A DNA stretch of 64,000 bases, taken from assembly GCA_946406115.1 (NCBI GenBank), contig OX291543.1, positions 33,878,815-33,942,814 on the forward strand, given 5' to 3'. The notes beneath the pieces were generated by a model. The model was not told the DNA's origin. It ran no database searches and was given only the letters and a program-made list of their open reading frames with translations. A program made the position numbers and the translations under genes. This document shows, in pieces, positions 1 to 11,300 of the stretch. The stretch comes from Apoda limacodes. Taxonomy: Eukaryota; Arthropoda; Insecta; Lepidoptera; Limacodidae. The first letter of the stretch is position 1. Each line of letters opens with the position of its first letter.

Positions 1-723
1 GCAGTAGTTGGTTAACCTATATTTAGTACACACAAATCAAGCTCTTCAAACATACCTAATATCTCACTACCTCGTGAGCTAGTAGAATGGCCACCAAATG
101 CTATACGATGAGCATTAAAATCGCCTGATATAAAGCAGGGCTTAGGTAGATCATCTGAAATTTATTATTTTTTAAATTTATTTAATCTAATTCTATTGCC
201 TATGTTATTATTCGCAGGTGGGCAATAAACACAAGTTATGGATAATGAGCCTATATTTGTATTTAAAGAAATAGCTTTTGACTGAATTTCTTGATAAAAA
301 ACTGTTTTTACAATTATGTATTTATGTGTTTTATTTTATTTGTTATTTTAAGAATTTTTGGAAATAAAATCATAACCATGGAATCTATAAAAACTTATTG
401 TATCTTGCAACCATGTTTCATTTAATTATAAAATATCACTGTAATGTTCTGCTAAGAATAATTTTAATAACGGTATTGTATTAATAATACTTTGTATATT
501 ATTCTGAGTTATCCTTATATAATCCATTATGAATGGATGTTTCTCGAATGTGCTCTGTAGTCAAATTAGAGTTTCCTAAAGCTACCAATGATTTTACAAC
601 TGCGTGGCTAGACAAACATTTTGAACATACCTGTACATTTCTGTACACTTTGGCTGCATGTTTGAATTTCATACACATATAGCATTGAAACACAGGTGAT
701 ACATACTGAATTTGTATCTCCAA
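1..723 (-). pseudogene. LINE fragment: ORF1 zinc-knuckle end plus ORF2 endonuclease (partial)
   Basis: Read on the minus strand, 723-499 encodes a 74-residue open stretch with a C-x2-C-x4-H-like start (CYMCMKFKHAAKV) and a second pair (CSKCLSSHA). This resembles the CCHC zinc knuckles at the end of LINE Gag-like ORF1. Downstream (about 485-1) the frames read as an AP-type endonuclease: LNETWLQD near 410, ITCVYCPP near 230 and GDFNAH followed by FGGHSTSSRG near 130-85. The order ORF1 then endonuclease is that of I/jockey/R1-type LINEs. Stops and frame changes between the blocks show it is decayed. The RT would lie to the left, outside the window. The clade cannot be fixed from this part alone. 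Confidence 0.7.
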
Positions 724-964
724 TTGTCTAGGTATATATATTGTGGTAAATTTGTGCCGACAAATGTTACAGTTATTGTTGTAAGTGGTATTAGAATATT
801 ATTTTCATTTTCATAAATCAAATACTAACTGACAATTCTTAATTATTTATGTATAATTTATGTATGTATCGCACAACCCCTACTCTCGCCACAGAAGAAG
901 CTTGTATATAAGCTGGTAGGTTATTGGTTTCCAGACATTCTTATTATTTTTTTTATAAATATTG

Positions 965-1195
965 TTTGACATTACACGCAGCGCCGTCTGGCCCCAAAGT
1001 AAGCAAAGCTTGTGTTATGGGTACCAGACAACGGATATAAAAACATAATTATTTTTTTCTGTACATATCATACACCCAGACTCAAGACAAACACAAATGT
1101 TTATATTATGACATAAATGTTTGTCCAGCGCGGGAATCGAACCCACACCCCCTGCTCAGCAACTGGCCACACTACCAACTAGGCTGCGAGGGAGT
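965..1195 (-). repeat. tRNA-derived SINE, copy 1
   Basis: On the minus strand, 1190-1110 reads as a tRNA-like head with a good RNA polymerase III B box (GGGTTCGATTCCCGC) and an A-box-like CTAGTTGGTAGTG. The body (about 1040-970) shares the words 'TGGCCCCAAAGTAAGCAA' and 'GGTACCAGACAACGGATA' with the second copy at 20.97-21.29 kb. Acceptor-stem pairing is absent, so it is a SINE and not a tRNA gene. Confidence 0.65.
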
Positions 1196-1199
1196 CAAA

Positions 1200-2339
1200 A
1201 AAAAAAAAAATTTTGCGGTGTCATTTGCAGCAGCTGCTTGTTTGAATACTATATTATTTTATTCGCAATAATACGACGACTTTTCATGAATTCCTTTTAT
1301 TGCTTTGAATTATTTAGATAAATACTTTATTTTTATTGCCAATCTTCTAAATATACTGAAAAATAAGCATTACGGTAAGTCCTTTTATATACAGTTTCAG
1401 ATACGGTTTGTATCTGTACTCTTCTCTGGAACATTTACCAGCGCAAACAGACCGAAACCCTTCTATTGTTGTTCAAAACGTTTCTGTACGAAACATTACG
1501 CTTAGTAGTGCAATATTAATTACTTAATAAAAATGTATTAAAATTGCAGGTATATTCACAGTCGAAATACATAATAGTAGATTAAATACCAAAAGATGTT
1601 TAGCCTCCCGAGTGAGAACGAGGGATGCTACATAATCGAGTATGAATGGGTTTTAGTCCCAAGGTACACACTCTACTTTTCACTTCGAGTGCGGAAAATA
1701 AAATAAATAGGTACAAAGTTAAAAAAAACAGTATATTTAAGGATAATATTAACACGCAGTGTTGTCAGAGAAACTTTTCTTACTTTTAAGGAGCTGCTGA
1801 CAGTCTTTTGCAAAATTGAGCAGTTGCTGAACTTAAGGCCCCTTTGTCCAGCCTCTCTTGACCCGAATGACATAAAGGATTTGACTCCCTTTTTGTCTCT
1901 ATTAAGTATCTTTATCTCCTGCAGCAGCGCGTGCATTGGTCAGACCACCCGATACCCAGAAGGTTGACGACTGTTGAATGAAATCAATTAAAACTAAAGT
2001 ATCTTGTGAACTTTAACGAGTAGTATTTAAACAAAAACAATGAACGACAGAAACTTAATCAGAACTTTACCTTGAGCTTATAAAGAGAATTTTTGATTAA
2101 ATCAATGTTTGGTTCTTTACTTTTGCGCTAAACTTACCAAACTTAGACAAGTTTATGAATATTCACTTTATACCGTGGCTTTGTTCGTGCAGTATTTCAG
2201 ATATTATATTCTACTCTTAAATTACATTACAGTTTTGATGATACAAATGTTTAATGTGAAATGGACAATTAAATAGTTAATAGAATACTATAGTAACAAA
2301 AAATCAATATCGTTACACGCACTCCACATAGAACATAAG
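1200..2339. other. No gene recognised; AT-rich spacer
   Basis: I see no family I can name here. A minus-strand open stretch of 87 codons (1936-1673) lies in the middle, but it has no recognisable motif and could be chance or decayed repeat. The segment 1590-1700 ('CCTCCCGAGTGAGAACGAGG') is locally less AT-rich. Confidence 0.5.
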
Positions 2340-2897
2340 CATCTCTGTCTGTCTTTCCGATCATTAAAAAGCTCTATCTTTTAGATCGAAATAGGTAGAA
2401 GCCTGAATTTTTCACAGAATATGTGTTATAATGGGGAATATCAAACAAATAATAAAAAGTTAAAATTTAAGGCGATCCACATACAAGAAACACATTTTCG
2501 TAGTTTTTGCTCTATCGTAAAAATAGTAATACATACAAACATCAAATCTGCACTGTAAAATAGTATGAACTCTACAACAAAAAAACTTGCTTATTTTAAA
2601 TTACTGGTACAGCGCGATTTAGCTTATTATGGAGAGAAACAGTAACATATTTTTTTTTGGAAACGATATTCAAAGTTAATCAACTTCGGGCTTGGTCAGT
2701 ACTTAGATGAGTGACCACTTAGCTGCACACTTTTTGCTTTCGTAAATTTACGTAAATTTACATGCGTGTTATTAAACATCAGTCAGTACCACGATTTACG
2801 TTATTTACGAACACAAACAAAAAGTGTGCCGCCAAGCGGTCACCGATCCAATAACTGACCAAGGCCGACGTTGCTTATCCGTATGATGTTTCTACAG
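2340..2897 (+). repeat. Dispersed repeat ending in a 5S-rRNA-like palindrome
   Basis: The block 2340-2640 ('AAAAAGCTCTATC ... AATAGGTAGAAGCC ... TTTTTGCTCTATCGT ... AATAGTATGAACTCTA') recurs in reverse orientation at 13.4-14.14 kb. It is followed by two facing arms described in the next entry. No protein-coding content is visible. Confidence 0.6.
2659..2897. repeat. Inverted repeat with 5S-rRNA-like arms
   Basis: The left arm (about 2659-2760) contains GTTAATCAACTTCGGG, then CTTGGTCAGTACTTAGATGAG, GTGACCACTT, close to the 3' half of insect 5S rRNA (GTTAAGCAACGTCGAG ... GGTTAGTACTTGGATGG ... GTGACCGCCT). The right arm (about 2790-2897) is the imperfect reverse complement (GGTCACCGATCCAATAACTGACC ... 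GACGTTGCTTA). The arms also share CACTTTTTG and CGTAAATTACG-like sequence. The 5' half of 5S is not seen, so this is a 5S-derived repeat, not a 5S gene. Confidence 0.6.
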
Positions 2898-2914
2898 ACC
2901 GTGATCTATAAAGA

Positions 2915-4221
2915 AGATCGCAGTTATCAATGAGCTAATCGGAATTCTCCATGGCGGTTACTATGAGCTTCGGAAATGGATTTCCAACTATCCTGATCTT
3001 TTCAATGGTCTCGCCGAGGAGTGCCAGCAGGATCCTCTGATCTTTCAGAATATCGACAACCCTGATTCAGTAGCAATTCTTGGAGTACAATACCAACCGA
3101 TTGCGGATTGTTTCTCCTTCCAGACGGGAGCTCTTTCAGCTCCCAAGACCTGGACTAAGCGCACTCTTTTGTGTGTTATAGCCCGGATTTTTGACCCTTG
3201 TGTATCACTCTGCATGGCTTCTGTGACACTTCTGAGGCTGGCTATGCGGCTCTGATTTATCTTCGTGCCGTCCAGCCCGATGGTTCGGTCTGTCTCAATT
3301 TGTTCGCGGTCAAGACGATGGTCGCCCACATTAGCACCCATCTCACGATTTCAAAGATGGAATGGCTGGCTTGCTCCTGTTGTTTTTTGGGCTAAATGTC
3401 ATTTACAAAAGCTGTGATTGGACGGAATTTCCTGGGACACATTACTTGCTGGTGATCTATTGGCATCCTAGATGCGTTACGTCTCGTCTATTTAGGATCT
3501 CTCTTATGTGCATATTCCTAGGTGCTTTTACCCCCGGGTCAATACAGTATCACTCTGCATGACTTCTGTGACGCTTCTGAGACTGGCTATGCGGCTGTGA
3601 TTTATTTTCGTGCCGTCCAGCTCGATGGTTTGGTCTGTCTTAATTTGGTCACGGTCAAGAAAAGGGTCGCAACCATTCGCACCCGTCTAACATTTCCCAC
3701 GTTTACGCTTGGACTGACAGCCAGATTGTGCTCGCCTAGCTTAAATCTTCCGTCCATTCATTAAAGACATTTGTGGCAAATAGGGTTTCCAAGATTTTGT
3801 AGTCTTTCACTGCCATTGAGTCGAATCACGTCCCGGGGCTCTATGGCTTCTGTTTTGGTCATCATCATCATGATCATCCACTTTGGTGGGACCTGAATGG
3901 CTTTTAGGACCGGAGTTAGGTTGGCCTTCTTCTCGTCTGGAGTTGGTGGATCCTCTTCCTAGCTTACGCGTCCTGGCGGCAAAGATTTACCCTCTAATTT
4001 GTCCAGATTCGTTGTTGAATAGGTTCAGCTCTCTTAAAAAATTGTTTGGAGTACTTGACTTGACTGGATTTACCGATTTATCAACAACGGCCATGGACCT
4101 CCAATTCAGGATTCTGAAATGGTCTTATTCTATTCTCTTCTCACGTGAAAAGATGAAAATGTTGTGTTCTTTGTATATCGAGGCCAGTAGGACTTTTCCA
4201 CACAACTATAGTTTTGAGTAA
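2915..4221 (+). pseudogene. BEL/Pao-type pol pseudogene (RT end plus duplicated RNase H-side region)
   Basis: Frame-broken plus-strand remnant of a BEL/Pao LTR-retrotransposon polyprotein. In order: 2915-3210 reads ELIGILHGGYYELRKWISN ... VAILGVQYQP ... KRTLLCVIARIFDP, typical of the end of the Pao RT. 3201-3360 reads ITLHGFCDTSEAGYAALIY ... VKTMVAHISTHLTISKME. 3460-3545 resembles the segment normally before that block, and 3546-3700 repeats it (ITLHDFCDASETGYAAVIY). 3700-3835 gives VYAWTDSQIVLA, TFVANRVS and ESNHVPG. 3890-4100 reads as the PLWW..GPEWLLGP and LLNRFSSLKKL region before the integrase. Duplication of the HGFCDAS block plus frameshifts shows rearrangement. No LTRs were recognised. 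Confidence 0.75.
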
Positions 4222-4571
4222 ATGACGTTTTAAAAATTTAAGGGCCAGCGTACATTTAACTTTGTTTTGGATCCGCTTTTTTATATAAATGTATGAATTT
4301 TTCAACTTTAACACTTGAAGTAAGTTGAAATAAAACCGCATAATAAGTGAATGCCTACACACAAAATAATTTAATATATATATGGTTTAGAACTGTTGAC
4401 CTCAAATTTATGAAATGATTTTTATTAGGAATAGGTCACTTAGAACTATAAGTAAGCACCACAGTACATAAATTTTATTGAAAAATAAAAAAGAGAGTCA
4501 TTTTCTTAATAATTACTTTTTTATTCTCCTTTCAAGATACTTTAAAACTCTTGATAGTTACAAAAAAAAAA
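4222..4571. other. No gene recognised; AT-rich spacer
   Basis: AT-rich DNA between the Pao remnant and the minus-strand fragment. I see no motif. Confidence 0.5.
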
Positions 4572-4960
4572 TTAGAGATAAGTGTTAGTTACTTTCTGAG
4601 TCATTACTGCTTGATCCTCCTTCCAAGCAGCCGTAAAATTCGTGGTATGTAGAACAGTACCTTTTGTGCAAAGATCCATCAAATCCTTTAGTTTATTTGC
4701 AGGTATCCTAAATTTTTTATCATATTGTGATCCAATTTTGTAATTCACTGCTGGATTACAAAGTGTTATATTACCTTACCTGTACCACTATTTACTCCAT
4801 GTCCATAAATGTGCAAACTATTTTAGCTCGATCATTAAAAACTACTTTATCTACTTTGGCTTAGTTTTTGCAGACCATTTGTAAATTGTAATGTTCTTTA
4901 TACATATATTTTTCATTCTGATCTAACATTAAATTGTATGCAACTATCGCACTAGTCCTT
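4572..4960 (-). pseudogene. Unidentified ORF tail, transposase-like (low confidence)
   Basis: On the minus strand, 4778 down to a TAA at 4574-4572 is open for about 68 codons and reads VNYKIGSQYDKKFRIPANK, then KLKDLMDLCTKGTVLH, AAWKEDQAVMTQ. The pattern 'basic residues, I-x-x-x-KxKDLxxLC' resembles C-terminal tails of arthropod transposase-like ORFs, but I cannot name a family. Farther upstream, about 4860-4800, another frame reads NDRAKIVCTFMDME, suggesting more decayed coding sequence separated by a frameshift. Confidence 0.3.
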
Positions 4961-4989
4961 TTTAGGATGATGAAAACCATATTTCAATT

Positions 4990-5640
4990 CCAGAACAAAC
5001 CCCTCATCATCTTCAAGAGCATTGGCGGTGACATCTCAAGCGATGTTCAGTTCCGAGTTCATTAGGAAGACAAGGTGAAGTTGGCTTCAATAAATTTGGT
5101 GTTCTCAACAGGGCGAAGCAGTATTTTACCTCGGTGCAAAGGTTGCTGCTTTAAAAGTCGCAAGTCTGACCTCATGGAGTACAGCTACTATCTCTGGGCG
5201 GGTGCACCCAGATACCACCTTGGCTCTTTTGGCTCGGTTCTAGGAGAAGGCTGTTATAATCGTCGTCGATCCCTAACGCGCAAGCCGTATTAAAGCCTTA
5301 AGTCTGAAAAGCTGCCTCTCTGGGTGTGTTCTACCGCTTATATGGGATGTGCTCTGAGTAATTACTCAAAATGATGCCTACGGCTACTCTCTACTATCGC
5401 ACCTTGCGCCGTCGTCAGGGAATTCAGCCTCACACCTTAGAACCTAAATTGTCACGTACAGTGCGGTTTCAGAGAAACTTCCTCCCGCGAATGCTTAGGT
5501 TGTGCAATAAGTTCGCTCCTAATGTGTTCTCTAAGGGACTACAGTAAAGGGTTTTTCAAGAAAGAAGTTTATTAGATTTTAGAAGGGTCAGTAATGCGCG
5601 CGATGTATGTGCTCATATATCTATTGACCTCTAGCAAAAA
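4990..5640 (+). pseudogene. CR1/jockey-type LINE, C-terminal copy (degenerate)
   Basis: Plus-strand relative of the intact LINE ORF at 49.6-52.6 kb. The protein words align in order with frameshifts and stops: KSIGGDISSDVQFR (about 5015), DKVKLAS, GVLNRAKQYFTS, MEYSYYLWAGAPRYHLGSF, PTATLYYRT, RRQGIQPHTLEPK, RTVRFQRNFLPRMLRL, FFKKEVY. It covers roughly the last 250 residues of ORF2, ends near 5640 without the canonical 3' tail, and carries stops such as in HxEDKV. Confidence 0.8.
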
Positions 5641-5878
5641 GTTGCTGATATGATTTAAATCAAGAGAGTCTAAGCGGCATAGAACTTTTGACATTATATA
5701 TTGTCATTGCTTGGCCCCAATTGCAACTAAGAGAAACGAGTTCTTTCTAGCATATGTCAGGTAGATCTATTACGAAATTATTAATTTGAACGTTTAAGAA
5801 TACGCTAGTGAACTTTGCTCCATTTCGACAAAATGGTGGCTTAGACCTATTGACCTCCACGATTTTTAAAATTTAGAC

Positions 5879-5962
5879 GCTTTTTTATACCACTAAGGCA
5901 AACAAGCCTACGGTCCGCCTGATGGTAAGCGGTCACCATGGCCTATCGAGGCTTGCAACACA
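5879..5962 (-). repeat. LINE 3'-tail scrap
   Basis: 'TTTTTTATACCACTAAGG', then 'GCAAACAAGCCTACGGTCCG', 'CCTGATGGTAAGCGGTCACC': the 3' end of the same LINE family, minus-strand orientation. It is about 80 bp and heavily 5'-truncated. Confidence 0.75.
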
Positions 5963-6440
5963 ATACCTTTTTATTATTTATTGCGTACTTTCAAAAAGTA
6001 AAAATAACTGGTGTTTGCGTTATATGAAATCTATAGAAAATGCCAGGACTACAAACTTTTGGACCAAGGAAAGAACATAGATACCTAGTTGGTAAATTTC
6101 TACTTATAATTAAAATTAGATCTTGTCCATATTTTTATGTTCTCTATTATTTGTTTACTTGGTATTATTTAGGTCTCCCTCAGGTCCCCTTAGAGAACAT
6201 TAGGACAGATAGCCGTAGTCCAACAACAGTAACAATTAAGGTCAGTAATCGCCTTGCAGTTTTTAATTTGGGTTTAGCTTTACCTGTCACTTAGACAAAA
6301 AAGAACAATCACCTATAACTCCAAAACTAAAAATTAGTATTTGGCATTAATATATAGCAATTATGAGAGATTACATATTTTTGCCGCTTGCTTCTGAAAC
6401 ACTTGGTTAATGGGGCCTTCAACTCTTACATTTAAAAAAA
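5963..6440. other. No gene recognised
   Basis: AT-rich. An 84-codon plus ORF (6040-6294) has no motif that I recognise. Confidence 0.4.
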
Positions 6441-6445
6441 AAATA

Positions 6446-6600
6446 TCTCCTCGCATCATTCTCGCTACGGGTGACAAGAGGGCTGGCTTATTTCTTGCTT
6501 AGAGGATAAGCATCGCTATCCAACGAGGAATGCAGCCAGCATTCTTGGAACCCTACCACGTGAACAACGTTAATTTTAGATTTTATTACAATTTTAGATT
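6446..6600 (+). pseudogene. C-terminal scrap of the RT/endonuclease-like family seen at 45.8-48.4 kb
   Basis: Plus-strand 6466-6550 reads ATGDKRAGLFLA-stop-RISIAIQRG, then, after a frame change, NAASILGTLP. This matches the ending of the 48.4-kb element (GDRRAGSFLCQRISLAIQSG, NAASILGTA). A stop replaces the expected Gln before RIS, and one base is missing in the Gly-Asn junction. Only about 35 C-terminal residues remain, followed by AT-rich 3' sequence. It is a 5'-truncated, dead copy, consistent with LINE-type insertion. Confidence 0.65.
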
Positions 6601-9600
6601 TATGTTATAATTTTTAATAATGTATTTGTGTTAAATAAAATTTTAAAAGAGAATAAATTAAATTACAAACAAAAAAATTGTATATTTGACAATTACTGCA
6701 CACCTTGTAACGCCCCCTTTTTTCTCAAACATTAATAAATATATATTAAAATTAGTAATGTTCTAAGAAACCTCTGAAGCATCTACACTCACTGAGAGAG
6801 AAAACAAAAGAATCTAATAATATGATGTAGATAATTGTCTTATTTGGACAAGCGTGATCGTCAAAAGTGGTAGGACCCGAAAGCCGTAGTAGTAATAATC
6901 CCAGTTGTTTTAGAGGTACGTCAGAGTTATATAGCAAACAATAGTATACAAATAAGCGTAAAAGAAAAAAATCAAGAAATAAATATACATAGCTAAATCT
7001 ACGATCATAAGTAATGTCTACTTTGAATTTTTATCATTTCTAAAGTCTGTACCAAAACACCTAAACAAAGCAAATACTCGAATATCAGAGCTAAAGGACA
7101 CAGGTACTAAAGAGTTATATGATTTTCCGTCATCTCTACACAAAGGAACCCTAATTGATGCTACTTCCACATTTGAAAGTAAAATCCATACGAATGCTAA
7201 ATCCATTCGTTTTGTAGAGTGGGAACCAGGTAGCTAAGCGTTCAGGACTTGCGACCTGAAAGTAGGTTTCATGGGCGCCCCCTTACGATGATCATCAGCG
7301 CTCACCTACACTAGCTAACCAGCCAAAATAGTAAAACCCTACTAACGCCGCTAAGGATGGACATGGATTACACATAGTAATTACTGTATCTCTTGGCAGA
7401 CCTAGTTCTTTAGTGGGCTTTATAATTATTATGGCTGGTATAATCTTTGTTCCACTGCTACTTTTATAGAAGATTTATCTTTTCCTAGCTGAAAATTCCC
7501 TAGAAACAAGGTCCGTTAATATATTCCTTCCTACTGAGGTGATTGAGATTTCTTTTTACCATAAATTTCTAACCAGCAAAAGCGGGCCCGTCATTTGGAT
7601 GTTTTAACATTAATATAGATATTTTTGAAACACAACCTTAAGAATTTCACAACGAACACACAATATTTTATACTGTTACTTCTAATATAAAAGTATTTAC
7701 TAACCAGTAATGGTGGCACGATCTAGCTGTAGTTTAACCCCACATGGTTCCTAGCTTCTAGTGACACACAAGCTTAGACTATGGACTATGGTCGGGCAGC
7801 GTTTCGACAATTTAAACGACAGCAATTGTATATAAATGCATAGGACTACGCACTTTTATCACCACTAACCCCTCTCTAGCAACCTTCTCACCCCACATTT
7901 CAAACCCGTCCCCCATCCTATTTTTTTTATTCTGGACGGATGTCCGGCCGTTATTAATTTTAACAAAGAAAAATAAAAATCTTTTAAGTATAATTCTAGT
8001 TATGTTGGTTGGGGTACTATTATAGAGTCCTAGATTAATATGAAAGGTCTAGATAAAACGGCCTAATTATCCTAAACTAATTAATATTAATATTATGTTT
8101 AAAATGTTCGTAAAGTTTTAAAAAACCCCGGGTAAGTTCAAATAAACTAACACGTCATGCCATTATACGGAATTCGTGAAAACCAAAACAAATACCCTTT
8201 ATCATTGTTAGAATATTTTTTGTACGAGGCTACCCTAATGGTTGTTAAACGACTCACTTAGGTAAGTTTCGCGGGTGTTTTCAATATTATAAAAGTTCTA
8301 AGTAACTTAAACTCACGCAGTTATACTCAACATTATAGAAATTCCAATAAGAGTAGCATTACTATTTAACTAAAGCAATTAAATTAATAAGAAGAGAAAA
8401 TCGCGGATTACAAAACAACTCCTATCTAGAGGGTCTCCGATTTATCTTTATTTCCTGAATAAAATTTTATTCGGGTAAAAGTTATGAAACTACCTTAAAG
8501 AGCATATGAAACGTGCTTCCATTTCTATATCACTTAACCACCAATCAGCGATTGTCTTAAAACGTCCTCCAATGAACTTGCCTTCCAAACAAACATCCAA
8601 TCACAGTAAGTTTTAAAGCATCCATACTCGCGCCACTGGTTCAAAACCGGCAACCTCATTAGGATGCTTGTTTTCTGCAGTGGAATGCGGGATAATGCTA
8701 TTTATTGTTTGTAACTATAGTATTATATTAAAATACTTAATTTTTTGAAATGGAACATATAATTAAATTGTGATGTTATTTATGACCAGATAATATTATA
8801 TATAATATCTTAAAGCTACCACAAACAAAACACGGTGCAAAGTAAATACTCATAAATGTGTCAAAACTTAGTCAGTTTAGCACGAAAAAGAAAAACAACA
8901 AATTAATGTACCGACAGTTAAACAAGATTTTAGTCGGTATACCTCGTATTATATCGTCCTACCTCGATCGTAGATTCTTTTATAACATCAATACAATACA
9001 CAAAAGTGACCATATTAAAAAAACTTCCGACGCAACACTAATACAAATTATTCGATGGCGCGCTCAATAAAAGTGACTAAAGCCATATAGTCTTTTTTTA
9101 CCCTTAAGTTACGACTCTTTCTTACCATATACTACTACTCTTTCTTATAGAGCATATTTGAAGGTCAGTTTATAGCAAAATTAAAGTTACCTTATTTGTG
9201 ACTTAGGTCACTTAGTTCTAAAGGGTCTTAACCCTTTGAGTTAACGAAAATACTATATACATAAATGTACTAGTGTGTCGGCTAAATTTCGTTTTTTTTT
9301 TAATATCATGTACCTTGCTTGTTATTTGTTTGATAGCTTACATAATTTGACATCAATAAAGTAGGTATTACACATAATAATATATATAAAAAAATATATA
9401 ATACATAATTATAATAATACTTCAGTAGAATGTACAAGATTTGTTACTAAATCATTTTTCGTTTTTGTTAAATAAAATAATTTCGATCAACTCGGTTTGG
9501 AGAACATTCAAAGAAAATATTTCAATAAAATCTAATTAAAGCTTTTGCGAAAGAGCGTAAAAGTAAGAGCTCTCGAGGTGAGATGTTTAGATCGTCCTTT

Positions 9601-10490
9601 ACTTTGATTTAAATCGAACTTTTGTGCAGGTGCTAAGTTAGTAGGTGCTTAGTTTATAGTTTAAAAAACTTCGTCTATTAAACTTTAATTCGAAATTCGT
9701 TGAGTTATTCAGGTTCATTATGTATTTCATAGAATAAAAATATACTGCCTTTTTGTTGATCTATAAATATAAATAAAATATAGTGATAAAGTTGTTAACA
9801 GATTATGACAGATTGACAAAAGTATACATTTAGAATTAAGCATTTGATTTAACACAACCCTCATGTTATTATACAATATTAACACTATATATGTACGTAC
9901 CTAGTTAATTAATCCATTGCTAGATATAGACCTCCATAGATTTTCAAATATAACTGGTCTGATATTGCTGTTGATAGATATAATAATATCTATCAGGACA
10001 AGTTTCAGTTTTGATGTAAAGGTTTATTGATTGTATATTCAGTCTTTAATTCTATTCTTAAAATTAATTAGTTTAATGTGTTACTAACCCCTTAAGTAAA
10101 TATAAAAAATATTATTAATAGAGACGTATGTTACTTTTTTGCAACAATGGAGAAGAGGCAAAGTTAAAATAAAAGAGTACATAAACCAGGAAACTTATTT
10201 AATAGCAAACCATTAACTTTAATAAACATGCGACTTCTGAATATTCATTCACCTGTACATTCTTCACCGCATATTATAAATTACAGGTAAAAAATATGAC
10301 GTGAATACATTATGCGTGCTGAATAACATTTCACTGCAGCAGACAAAAAAATGTTAACATTACAAACGCAATTCTTAACATTATACGAAAGTATACAATT
10401 TTGAACTGAAAGTCTGTTACAAAAAGTTTATATTTGTATTGTAAAAACGCCTTAAAAAGAAATGTAACATATTGGATAGCTCACACTTGT
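6601..10490. other. No gene recognised; long AT-rich spacer
   Basis: About 3.9 kb with only short ORFs (60-70 codons), none with a motif I know. A locally GC-richer stretch at 7210-7330 and another at 8560-8700 are visible but unassigned. 7910-7960 contains 'GGACGGATGTCCGGCCG', a short palindromic G/C stretch. Confidence 0.5.
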
Positions 10491-10494
10491 TAAA

Positions 10495-10820
10495 TAACGC
10501 ATGCGCCCGCCCGCCCTAAGATAGGTAGTGACGTGACGGCTGCCCCTAAAGGCGCACGCCTAGCGCCGCCAAGCGGCCGCGAGGATATGTAACATTCAAG
10601 TATGGAATTTGAAACTCAAAGTGAATAAATACTAGCAGTTATAAAGTACATTTTATTTATTTAGGTGGATTCTAAACTGTGGTTTTTTTATTTTTTTTGT
10701 ATATTGATGTTTTTTTTTTGAATTTTTAATGCACAGCAGTGCGGCAGTGAGTGTGGGTACTGTGGGTACGTAACGAATGTTGGACCGCCGTGAAAGCTGT
10801 GGGCCTCTACTAATACAGGT
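10495..10820 (+). promoter_or_regulatory. CpG/GC-rich patch with candidate first exon and splice donor (speculative)
   Basis: 10500-10580 is strongly GC- and CpG-rich (CGCATGCGCCCGCCCGCCC, GTGACGTGACGG, AGCGGCCGCGAGG) within very AT-rich DNA. About 200 bp downstream, an ATG at 10777 opens 14 codons (MLDRRESCGPLLIQ) ending at a donor-like CAG|GTTAGT near 10818. This layout could be a promoter with a first exon. No downstream exon was recognised in the window, so it may be chance. Confidence 0.2.
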
Positions 10821-11205
10821 TAGTAAATTAAATTACTCTTTTGCGTGCGTCCGGCAGAAACTGTTCTTTATTATATATTACGTCAAAATGGGTCTAGTTT
10901 TATGTGTCAGTATTTTAATAATATTGAGTGCGGTTGAATACGAAAATGTTTCGCTGTATTGTGGTAGCCTCTATGCATTATTTATTAATGTAGCTGCCTA
11001 ACATGATTTTCATGTTTCATGTAATTTTTTTATGTAGCCTTGTTTCAAAAATACATTTTAATATGCTCAATAGAAAATTGACAATATTTATTGTTTTTTT
11101 CTGTTTGTTTTCTGCATATTCTTGTTATTATTAAATATAATTCGTATTTCCTTAGTATTTTGTTTAAAGAAATTACTATCAGCAATTATTAGGTTTTCCA
11201 ATATA
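10821..11205. other. No gene recognised
   Basis: AT-rich sequence with no recognisable element. If the donor near 10818 is real, this would be intron. Confidence 0.4.
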
Positions 11206-11300
11206 CTAAGCTGTTGCCTGTGACTTCGTCTACGCGGACCTTGTTTTAGGGGTTCACTTTGACCGCATCTGCCGGTTAACAACTACCTCTCTAACTTGGG
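11206..11300 (+). repeat. Fragment of the 'TAGCTGTTGCC...ACTTCGTC' dispersed repeat
   Basis: 'TAAGCTGTTGCCTGTGACTT' followed by CGTCTACGCGGACC matches the head of a very common lepidopteran interspersed repeat, also seen at 12.1, 14.2 and 27.4 kb. Only the head is clear. Confidence 0.5.

Noticed and set aside
2675..2725. 5S rRNA gene
   Set aside because: Only the 3' half is recognisable, substitutions are frequent, and it is part of an inverted repeat in dispersed DNA.
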